Below, piece by piece: positions 31,037 through 37,194 of a stretch of DNA of 37,194 nt. A program made the translations under genes and the position numbers. The notes beneath the pieces were generated by a model. The model ran no database searches and was not told the origin of the DNA. It was given only the letters and a program-made list of their open reading frames with translations. The stretch is from an uncultured Trueperaceae bacterium (lineage in GTDB: Bacteria > Deinococcota > Deinococci > Deinococcales > Trueperaceae), in NCBI GenBank assembly GCA_913057165.1, contig CAJXNS010000013.1, forward strand, positions 1 through 37,194, read 5' to 3'. Numbering within the stretch: the stretch's first letter is position 1; each line of letters begins with the position of its first letter.

Positions 31037-32739
31037 GCACACCCCGCATCGAGCAGATTCTCGGTGCACCGGCAGGCGACGAGGTCCGGCTTAGGCCGGA
31101 CTTGGTCGTTACCGACGACTGGACCACCCCTTCCCTGCTGCCGTACCTGGATGCGCTTGGGACCCACACGTCCAAAGTGCCAACCGTCCTGGTGCACGAT
31201 CACACCTGGGAGGAGGCCGCCTACGACGGGGCTGACGCCAGCAAGGCAGCCGCCCTGAAAGCCACCCGCGACCGCTTCACCGAGCGTTTTGGCGCCACCC
31301 TAATCGAAGGTCAAGGCATCCAACATCATGTCCTGCCGGAACTCGGCCTGGTGAAGCCCGGCTCGGTGGTGCTCGGGAACGACTCGCACACGCCCACGCT
31401 TGGCGCCGCGGGCGCGGTCGCGTTTGCCTCCCAGCCGGTGGGGGTGGCCTTGGCCATGCACACGGGCGAGACCGTGATGCGCGTCCCATCCACCTTCCGT
31501 ATTCGCGTCGTGGGGCAATTGCATCCTGACGTCACCCTGCGCGATGCGGCCCTCACGCTGCTTGATTCCCTCACCGGTGATGGGGGCGTCCCGCTCGCCG
31601 CTGGGGCGTGCTTGGAGTTCAGCGGCGAAGCCGTGGCGGACCTCTCACGCGAGCAGCGCAGCGTGCTGGCGAACATCGCGCCAGAAGCGGTCGCAGCAAC
31701 CAGCCTGTTCGCCAACGGTGACGACACCCACTTGAATGCGGACGTTGAGCTTGACCTTGGCACGGTGCAACCACGCGTGGCGGCGCACCCAAACCCGCGG
31801 CGCTCGGTTGCCCTCAAGCCCGGCCCAACGGAAACGATCGACCGCGTGTTCATCGGGACCTGTTCCGGTGGCACGCTTGATGAGATCAACGCGTTTGCAG
31901 CAGCGCTTTCAGGCAAGGTTGCCGTCCCCACGCAGGTGACGCCGGCGACGCATGCCGTAGCAGACGCCCTTGAGGCTTCCGGTGTGCTCGCGCAGCTCGG
32001 CGCGGCAGGCGTCCAGGTGACACCTCCTGGCTGCGGGGCCTGCTTCGGCTTCGGTATTGAACGCCTGAAGCCGGGCGAGGTGGCGGTGACCACCGGCAAC
32101 CGCAACACCCCAGGGCGGATGGGGTCACCCGATGCGCGCATCCACTTGGCTGGCGGCCGGACGGCGGCCCAGGCTGCCATGCAAGGTCGCCTGCCGAAAC
32201 CCGAGGTTGCGACCGCGTCGCATCCAGAACTTCGTATGGATGTTCCAAAACGCGGCAACCTCGCCCACGTGTTCGGGACGGTCACCACCGACGACCTGAC
32301 GCCATCACACGTGCCTGGCGTAGGATCCAGCAACGACCGCACACGCGACGTGCTGATGGGCCTGCTGTTTCACTACGTGAATCTGCGACCAGACCCCGAG
32401 GCGCTCGCGGGTCGCCTGCTGGTCGCCGATCATGCGTTTGGGATGGGCAGCAACCGCGCAAGTTCGGTCTTGGCTCTCCTTGAGGCCGGCGTCACCGCTG
32501 TGTTGGCGCGCAGTTTTTCGCCGCTCTACCGTGCCGGGGCACGCGATTCAGGCCTACCGACCGTGGTGGTTGACGATGCAGTCCACGACGCCCTACGGAA
32601 CGCCACGCATGCCGAACTCAACCTCGACGCCGGCACACTGGTCGTAGATGGCGTGACGTTTGAGGTACCCGCCGAAAGCGAGCACGAGCGTCAGGTGCGG
32701 CTGCACGGTGGAGCCCTGGCCATGCACGCCGCCTCGTGA
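31033..32739 (+). CDS. Single-chain aconitase / 3-isopropylmalate dehydratase-like hydro-lyase
   Basis: A 568-residue protein joining a LeuC-like large part (about 1-400) to a LeuD-like swivel domain (about 405-530), which in leucine synthesis are separate. The 4Fe-4S ligands are in place: C277 (FIGTCSGGT), C334 and C337 (PPGCGACFG). GNDSHTPTLGAAG (115-127) and GNRNTPGR (355-362) are further family blocks. In the swivel domain the usual GSSREH motif reads GSNRASS (472-478), so Arg is kept while Glu and His are lost. An iron-sulfur (de)hydratase acting on a hydroxy di- or tricarboxylate is likely; the substrate is unknown. Start: GTG overlapping the upstream stop. Confidence 0.87.
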   Translation: MSTPRIEQILGAPAGDEVRLRPDLVVTDDWTTPSLLPYLDALGTHTSKVPTVLVHDHTWEEAAYDGADASKAAALKATRDRFTERFGATLIEGQGIQHHVLPELGLVKPGSVVLGNDSHTPTLGAAGAVAFASQPVGVALAMHTGETVMRVPSTFRIRVVGQLHPDVTLRDAALTLLDSLTGDGGVPLAAGACLEFSGEAVADLSREQRSVLANIAPEAVAATSLFANGDDTHLNADVELDLGTVQPRVAAHPNPRRSVALKPGPTETIDRVFIGTCSGGTLDEINAFAAALSGKVAVPTQVTPATHAVADALEASGVLAQLGAAGVQVTPPGCGACFGFGIERLKPGEVAVTTGNRNTPGRMGSPDARIHLAGGRTAAQAAMQGRLPKPEVATASHPELRMDVPKRGNLAHVFGTVTTDDLTPSHVPGVGSSNDRTRDVLMGLLFHYVNLRPDPEALAGRLLVADHAFGMGSNRASSVLALLEAGVTAVLARSFSPLYRAGARDSGLPTVVVDDAVHDALRNATHAELNLDAGTLVVDGVTFEVPAESEHERQVRLHGGALAMHAAS

Positions 32740-32765
32740 CGCAGTACCCAGCGGCCTGCTACATT
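32736..32765 (+). promoter_or_regulatory. Candidate promoter of tRNA-Val
   Basis: GTGACG (32736-32741) and TACATT (32760-32765), 18 bases apart, lie directly after the aconitase-like gene, whose TGA is inside the -35. Transcription would start about 10 bases before the tRNA. Confidence 0.45.
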
Positions 32766-32780
32766 AGTGGGCGGTGACAC

Positions 32781-32855
32781 GGGCGATTAGCTCAGCGGGA
32801 GAGCGGCCGCCTTACAAGCGGTAGGTCGGCGGTTCGAATCCGTCATCGCCCACCA
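32781..32855 (+). tRNA. tRNA-Val (anticodon UAC)
   Basis: A 75-base tRNA including encoded CCA. Acceptor GGGCGAT/ATCGCCC, anticodon loop CTTACAA (UAC), T loop GTTCGAAT; all stems pair. The ATG of a small ORF follows its CCA after six bases, and no terminator lies between. Confidence 0.97.
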
Positions 32856-32861
32856 ACTTTC

Positions 32862-33134
32862 ATGTCCGATTTTGCCGTCCAAGATGACCTGTTTAGCGCC
32901 CGCCGCTGGTGTGAACGACGCACCGCGGCGGGCACATCCGTTCGCTTGCTGCTTGAGCCGTTAGACCCACCCCACGTGCGCGTGTGCGAGTACCACCGGC
33001 TGCGGCCTGGAGCGCGCGAGTACCGCCGCGTGCCCGAGGAGGAAGGTCAAGTCCAGCCGCTCGGGCGCTTGCTACCCGGTGAGGATTTTGGGGCGCTGTT
33101 TGGGGACGACGCGACGAACGACCACGATCAATAA
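32862..33134 (+). CDS. Hypothetical small protein downstream of tRNA-Val
   Basis: A 90-residue, highly charged protein (many Arg, Glu and Asp; RRWCERRTAAG, EYHRLRPGAREYRRVPEEEG) with no signal peptide, membrane span or family that I recognise. The ATG is six bases after the tRNA CCA and has no Shine-Dalgarno; processing of the tRNA 3' end would release a nearly leaderless mRNA. The stop overlaps the convergent VWA gene by seven bases. It may be a real gene since it fills the space between tRNA and the next gene in an otherwise gap-free region, but a spurious ORF is not excluded. Confidence 0.55.
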   Translation: MSDFAVQDDLFSARRWCERRTAAGTSVRLLLEPLDPPHVRVCEYHRLRPGAREYRRVPEEEGQVQPLGRLLPGEDFGALFGDDATNDHDQ

Positions 33135-33793
33135 GGCTGCTCAAGACGGCCAGCCACCTCCGCCACCGCATCAGAGAAACCGTCTAGATCCGTCATGTGC
33201 ACCAGCTCCGGCCTGCCCGCAAGCGTCTTTAAGAATGCCTCGTCGGCTTGGCCGGTACCGATGGGGATGAGCGTGATGCCTGCGTCGCGAATGAAGCGTG
33301 CAGCCGCAAGGGTGGCTTCGGCATCATCGGGCATACCGTCGGTTAAGAGCACAATGACGCGGTGTCCACGCCGAAACCGCAGGCGGCGTTGCGCGATCCT
33401 GAGAGGCCGCGCCATCCGGGTTCGGCCGTAGGGCTTGAGGCGCTGCAGGCGCCTCCAAAACCGCGGAATGTCCACACTTGGGGTGCTTAGTAGTTGCGTT
33501 TTAGACGCGAACGCCACCGCCCCTACCGCGTAGTGCCTGCGGACCGCCTCAACAAAAAACTTAAACGCCCCGCGTCGCAGCTGAGGCATCTTGCCGGGGT
33601 CGGCCATGCTGGTGGAATGGTCAAGCACGAGCATGACCGTTCCCGCGCGGGTGGACCAGGGACGGGCCAACGACCAAGCTCCCGGGGCCCGGCGCACGAG
33701 CTCGCTGGCACCTTGTGTTGGGCGAACCTCCGCGACATCAACCGGCTCATCATTCGTGGGCTGCCGCTTGGGGTCTGGCTTGCCACGTGCCAT
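33128..33793 (-). CDS. VWA-domain protein
   Basis: A 221-residue cytosolic protein. After a charged N-terminal tail comes a von Willebrand A domain (about 52-215). The MIDAS metal site is complete in its readable parts: DHSTS (D58, S60, S62) and TDG in VIVLLTDGMPDD. Similar proteins bind metal and mediate contacts in MoxR-dependent complexes; the MoxR/DUF58 pair of this window, 5 kb away, is a possible but unproven partner. Start: ATG five bases after TACCGT; the longer open frame would cross the divergent dipeptidase gene. Confidence 0.88.
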   Translation of the reverse strand: MARGKPDPKRQPTNDEPVDVAEVRPTQGASELVRRAPGAWSLARPWSTRAGTVMLVLDHSTSMADPGKMPQLRRGAFKFFVEAVRRHYAVGAVAFASKTQLLSTPSVDIPRFWRRLQRLKPYGRTRMARPLRIAQRRLRFRRGHRVIVLLTDGMPDDAEATLAAARFIRDAGITLIPIGTGQADEAFLKTLAGRPELVHMTDLDGFSDAVAEVAGRLEQPY

Positions 33794-33798
33794 GCCGA

Positions 33799-33804
33799 AC
33801 GGTA
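33799..33804 (-). promoter_or_regulatory. -10 box of leaderless VWA transcript
   Basis: TACCGT on the minus strand, 5 bases before the ATG, the shortest gap of this type in the window. Confidence 0.45.
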
Positions 33805-33848
33805 CCGAACTGCGGCCGAGTTTGAAGGCCCGCCACGCATCGGTCGGG

Positions 33849-33854
33849 TAGCAT
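33849..33854 (+). promoter_or_regulatory. -10 box of leaderless dipeptidase transcript
   Basis: TAGCAT is 6 bases before the dipeptidase ATG, in the 67-base interval shared with the divergent VWA gene. Confidence 0.6.
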
Positions 33855-33860
33855 CGCTGC

Positions 33861-34874
33861 ATGACGATTCCTATTTTCGACGGCCATAACGACGTTCTGT
33901 TCCGCTTGGAGTTAGATCCGCAGCGTTCGTTTGCCGACTGCGGGGATGACGGACATATCGATGTCGCGAAGGCCCAAAAGGGTGGTTTTGCGGGCGGTCT
34001 TTTCGCCATGTTTGCGGCCAACCCGGAATTGCTGACAGGCGGGCCGCGCGACCGGTCTCGGCCGTACGGACCGCTTGATGCTGACTTTGCAATGCGGAGC
34101 ATGATGCGGCAGTTCGGTCGGCTTCGGATGCTGGAAGCGGACGGTCACGTGCGCGTGGCAACCACGGTTGCGGACATTGAACAGGCGATGGCCGACGGTG
34201 TGATGGCGGCAGTGCCGCATATTGAAGGTGCCGAGGCGCTCACCGATGTGGCTGACCTTGAGGCTCTGTACGGTCTTGGGTTGCGTTCGCTTGGCTTGGT
34301 GTGGAGCCGCCCGAACCGGTATGCCACCGGCGTACCGTTCGCGTTTCCTGGAACGCCTGATGTCGGGCCGGGCTTGACGCATGCAGGAGCGGAGCTTGTG
34401 AAGGCATGCAACCGCCTGGGGGTGCTCGTGGACGTCTCACACCTCAATGAGGCTGGCTTCTGGGACGTGCTCGACATCTCAGACGCCCCTGTGGTGGCCA
34501 GCCACTCCAACGCGCATTCGGTCGCGGCCAGCCCAAGAAACTTAACGGACCGGCAACTGGACGCGCTGGCGGAACGTGACGGCCTGGTTGGCATCAACTT
34601 CGGTGTGGGCTTCCTCCGCGAGGACGGCGCGTTCGATTCGAACACGCCCCTTGCGGATGTGGTGCGGCATGCCGACCATTTAATTGAACGGGTGGGCGAG
34701 GACCGCGTGGCGCTCGGCTCGGATTTTGATGGCGCCATGATGCCGGACGCGTTGCATGGTGTGGACGCACTTCCTAAACTGCTGGACGCCTTCAGGGAGC
34801 ACGGCTATGACGATGCTCTCATTGAGAAGATTGCGCACGGTAACTGGTTAGCGCTGTTACGACGGGTTTGGTGA
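33861..34874 (+). CDS. Membrane dipeptidase / peptidase M19 family
   Basis: A 337-residue zinc hydrolase of the renal dipeptidase family. The two-zinc site is readable: DGHND (H9, D11), bridging E122 in PHIEGAEAL, H194 in DVSHLNEAGFWDV, H215 in ASHSN, and the Asp in GSDFDG near the C-terminus. No signal peptide is visible, so the enzyme should be cytosolic and hydrolyse dipeptides (some relatives prefer D-amino acid or dehydro-dipeptides). The start has a TAGCAT box six bases upstream. The CLC gene begins 10 bases after the stop and is likely cotranscribed. Confidence 0.93.
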   Translation: MTIPIFDGHNDVLFRLELDPQRSFADCGDDGHIDVAKAQKGGFAGGLFAMFAANPELLTGGPRDRSRPYGPLDADFAMRSMMRQFGRLRMLEADGHVRVATTVADIEQAMADGVMAAVPHIEGAEALTDVADLEALYGLGLRSLGLVWSRPNRYATGVPFAFPGTPDVGPGLTHAGAELVKACNRLGVLVDVSHLNEAGFWDVLDISDAPVVASHSNAHSVAASPRNLTDRQLDALAERDGLVGINFGVGFLREDGAFDSNTPLADVVRHADHLIERVGEDRVALGSDFDGAMMPDALHGVDALPKLLDAFREHGYDDALIEKIAHGNWLALLRRVW

Positions 34875-34884
34875 GGCTTGCCGC

Positions 34885-36921
34885 ATGGGGGCATGGTGGC
34901 AACGGTTTGAGCAGCTTTTAAAGAGGGTTCTTAAACCCGGTGCGTCGTCTGAGACGGTGGGTTTGCTTGCCTCAGCGGTGACGATTGGGGTGGCTGCCGG
35001 CCTCGCTGCGGTCGCGCTGGACGCCGTGATCAACCTGATGGGGGCGTGGACGGAAGCCTTGCGGGCGAGCCGTGGTGGGCTGACCGCAGCGTTGCTGGTG
35101 TTGTTGGTGCCTGCCTTGGGTGGGCTGCTGGTCGCCCCGATCATGCACTATTTCGCGTCTGAGGCGCGTGGCTCGGGCGTTCCGCACGTGATGTTTGCCG
35201 TGTCGAACTTAGGCGGACGTCTACCGAAACGTTTGGCGTTCTGGCGGCCGCTTGCCACGATGTTGTCGGTCGGTAGTGGCGGTTCGCTCGGTACGGAAGG
35301 TCCGGTCGTGCAGATGAGCGCCGCTATCTCGTCGGTTTTTTCTGACGTCCGGAAACTGTCGGACGAGCGCCGACGGAGCCTGGTGGCGGTGGCGGCAGCG
35401 GGGGGCGTGGCAGCGACATTTAACGCACCGATTGCTGGCGTGCTGTTTGCGCTTGAGGTCATCCTCGGGCGGTTTGAAGGGCGTTACTTCGCGACGGTCG
35501 TGGTGGGGGCCGTCTCAGCCACGGCCGTTTCCAGGTCGTTGCTCGGTGATGCACCGGCGTTTGCGGTGCCTTCGAATTACGTGCTCGGATCGCCCGCTGA
35601 ACTTCCGGTGTATGCCGTGTTGGGCCTCTTGAGTGCGTTCGTGGCGGTGGGGTTCATGCGGACGATTGTGACCACCGAAAACGCGTTCGATCGGCTTCGG
35701 CTGCCGTGGTGGTCACGGCCTGCGCTGGGTGGTCTGGCGGTGGGTGCACTCGCGTTGGTGGCGCCTGAAGTACTGGGGCGGGGTTACGACACCACCGGTG
35801 CGGTGCTGCAGAGCGAACCGTACGGCTGGGGGTTTTTGCTCACGTTGCTTGTCTTAAAGACCCTTGCGACAGGTATTTCGATTGGCTCGTACGGTTCAGG
35901 CGGCATTTTTGCGCCAGCGTTGCTGGTCGGTGCGACCGCAGGGGCGCTGTTTGGCACGTGGATGGATGCGATCGTGCCCGCGCTGGGTGTACCAACAGGC
36001 GCATACGCGCTGGTGGGTATGGCGGCGGTCTTCGCGGGTGTCACACGCGCAGCGATGAGTTCGATCGTCATGATTTTTGAGTTGTCAGGCAGTTACGACA
36101 TGATCCTGCCGCTGCTTTTAGCGGCGGTCGTGGCGACGCTCGTGAGCGACCTTTTACACCCCGACTCTTACTACCGTCTGGTGCTTTTGCGCCGTGGTTT
36201 GAGCCTGATGCGCCTGCGCGAGACGGACCTCTTTCAGACGGTACGTGTGCGCGAAGCGATGGATAAGAACGTTCCTACCTTGAATGCCGATGACACGCTG
36301 CGGGAGTTAACCGATGCGCTGCATGCTTCGCATCACCACGGGTTTGTCGTGGCACGCGCCGACGATCCGACGCGTATGGCCGGAATCGTGACGCTGTCCG
36401 ACCTTGAGCGCGCCCAGCGTAATGGCCTACCGACGTCCACTCCGATTCGTGAGTTGTGCCACCGGGAGGTGCAGACAGCCCATCCCGACGATACGGCCAG
36501 CGAGGTACTTGAACGGATGGACCGGCACGGTATTGGGCGTATGCCGGTGGTGGAGCCAGCCGATCCTGAGCGTGCGATTGGGATGGTACGCCAGTCGGAC
36601 TTAGCGCGGGCTTATGCCGCTGCCATCAACCGGCAGCGTTCCAGCGATCAGGTCCAGCAGCGCTTGAGGCTTCGTGAACTGACCGGTCAAGAGATTGTGG
36701 AGGTTCGTGTGCCTGCGGACTCGCCGTACGTTGGTGTGCCCTTGAAAGATGCGGGCTTGCCGCTCGACAGCATTGTGGTGTCGGTGCGCAGGGGTGGCAG
36801 GACGATCTTTCCTCATGGGAGTACGGTCCTTCAGGCAGGCGATAGCGTGATCGCAAACGTGGCCCCTGGGTCGTCAAAGACGTTCGCACAAGAGCTGCGA
36901 ACGCCTCCAACGGATTCCTAA
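34885..36921 (+). CDS. CLC chloride channel/transporter with CBS pair and RCK_C domain
   Basis: A 678-residue protein in three modules. The CLC membrane domain (about 25-430) shows the selectivity segments GSGVP (96-100), GTEGP (136-140) with the gating Glu E138, and GGIFAPALLVG. Two CBS motifs follow (about 455-575; VREAMDKNVPTLNADDT and IRELCHREVQTAHPDDT), which in other proteins bind adenine nucleotides. The last 80 residues match a TrkA-C/RCK_C domain (IVEVRVPADSPYVGVPLKDAGLP). Retained E138 allows gating or Cl-/H+ exchange. The ATG has GTGAGG eight bases upstream, and the gene sits in an operon with the dipeptidase. Confidence 0.94.
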   Translation: MGAWWQRFEQLLKRVLKPGASSETVGLLASAVTIGVAAGLAAVALDAVINLMGAWTEALRASRGGLTAALLVLLVPALGGLLVAPIMHYFASEARGSGVPHVMFAVSNLGGRLPKRLAFWRPLATMLSVGSGGSLGTEGPVVQMSAAISSVFSDVRKLSDERRRSLVAVAAAGGVAATFNAPIAGVLFALEVILGRFEGRYFATVVVGAVSATAVSRSLLGDAPAFAVPSNYVLGSPAELPVYAVLGLLSAFVAVGFMRTIVTTENAFDRLRLPWWSRPALGGLAVGALALVAPEVLGRGYDTTGAVLQSEPYGWGFLLTLLVLKTLATGISIGSYGSGGIFAPALLVGATAGALFGTWMDAIVPALGVPTGAYALVGMAAVFAGVTRAAMSSIVMIFELSGSYDMILPLLLAAVVATLVSDLLHPDSYYRLVLLRRGLSLMRLRETDLFQTVRVREAMDKNVPTLNADDTLRELTDALHASHHHGFVVARADDPTRMAGIVTLSDLERAQRNGLPTSTPIRELCHREVQTAHPDDTASEVLERMDRHGIGRMPVVEPADPERAIGMVRQSDLARAYAAAINRQRSSDQVQQRLRLRELTGQEIVEVRVPADSPYVGVPLKDAGLPLDSIVVSVRRGGRTIFPHGSTVLQAGDSVIANVAPGSSKTFAQELRTPPTDS

Positions 36922-36933
36922 CGAAGTTTGAGC

Positions 36934-37194
36934 CTAAGCAGCGTTGGGCTGCTCAGGTTCTTCTTCATTGCTTGCACTGGCTTCATTTTCAGAATTGCTT
37001 TGCGGTTCGGTGTCAGGCTTCAGGGCATCAAGCACCCGCTGTTTAATCTCCGCCTTCAGGCTGTCGTCCGCGCCAATGAACTCAGCCGCGCGTTCCTTAC
37101 CCTGACCCAAACGGGTCTCCCCATACGCAAACCACGAACCGGACTTCTCCACCACCCCAAGATCACTCGCAACCTGCACCAAATCCCCAAGCGC
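36934..37194 (-). CDS. recA: RecA, C-terminal part (truncated by window edge)
   Basis: The last 86 residues of recombinase RecA, reading in from the right window edge. The segments LVQVASDLGVVEKSGSWFAY and RLGQGKERAAEFI are the RecA C-terminal domain. The acidic tail (EPQSNSENEASASNEEEPEQ), which in RecA tunes DNA binding, ends in TAG. The gene converges on the CLC gene with 12 bases between stops and no terminator hairpin. The ATPase core lies outside the window. Confidence 0.96.
   Translation of the reverse strand, partial: ALGDLVQVASDLGVVEKSGSWFAYGETRLGQGKERAAEFIGADDSLKAEIKQRVLDALKPDTEPQSNSENEASASNEEEPEQPNAA

Overview
The window is a gene-dense, GC-rich bacterial chromosome segment that most likely comes from a member of the Deinococcota (Deinococcus–Truepera side). 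The support is: the partial 16S rRNA at 1-396 carries the segment around the 338-355 primer region followed by the TTAGGAATCTTCCACAATGG-type stretch familiar from that phylum; a DUF3084 coiled-coil protein sits beside an LptB-type ATPase; an FmdB-family protein is cysteine-free; and, most tellingly, 17 of the 37 protein genes have a bare -10 box of the form TANNNT placed 5-8 (mostly 6 or 7) bases before the start codon, the arrangement described for leaderless mRNAs in Deinococcus. The genus cannot be named from this sequence alone. There are no insertion sequences, phage genes or CRISPR arrays.

Layout. 1-540: 5' end of a 16S rRNA gene on the minus strand with leader and promoter. 616-4834: nif3, tmk and a glutaminyl cyclotransferase lipoprotein run forward; a small FmdB-like gene and gpsA diverge; then an HD-domain nucleotidase. 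4831-7966 (minus): small membrane protein, hemolysin III, SseA sulfurtransferase, TetA-like exporter. 8043-9505 (plus): TrmH-family methyltransferase, a 55-residue DUF2256 protein, DUF454 membrane protein. 9521-17330 (minus): DUF3084 and LptB; pyruvate dehydrogenase E2 and E1 with a clear terminator; MTA/SAH nucleosidase coupled to a novel basic membrane protein. 17431-21561: phytoene desaturase and neighbours, a lipoprotein, an amidase. 21585-28066 (minus): malQ, two nucleoside-type ABC permeases (one greatly enlarged), DUF58 and MoxR. 28108-29354: acetyltransferase and short-chain dehydrogenase.

29366-32855 holds tRNA-Lys(UUU) and tRNA-Glu(UUC) with a terminator, then a two-gene operon with a near-consensus TTGACA/AATACT promoter, then tRNA-Val(UAC). 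The operon pairs a serine hydroxymethyltransferase-fold protein, which has kept its PLP lysine and carboxylate arginine but lost residues needed for the classical reaction, with a single-chain aconitase/isopropylmalate dehydratase-like protein whose small-domain motif is altered. This is the best candidate for an undescribed pathway in the window.

32862-37194: a small ORF directly behind tRNA-Val, a VWA protein divergent from an M19 dipeptidase, a CLC channel with CBS and RCK_C domains, and the C-terminal end of recA. Intergenic space is minimal. Apart from the tRNA region and the rRNA leader no gap exceeds about 200 bases, convergent genes often touch or overlap, and only two convincing intrinsic terminators were seen.
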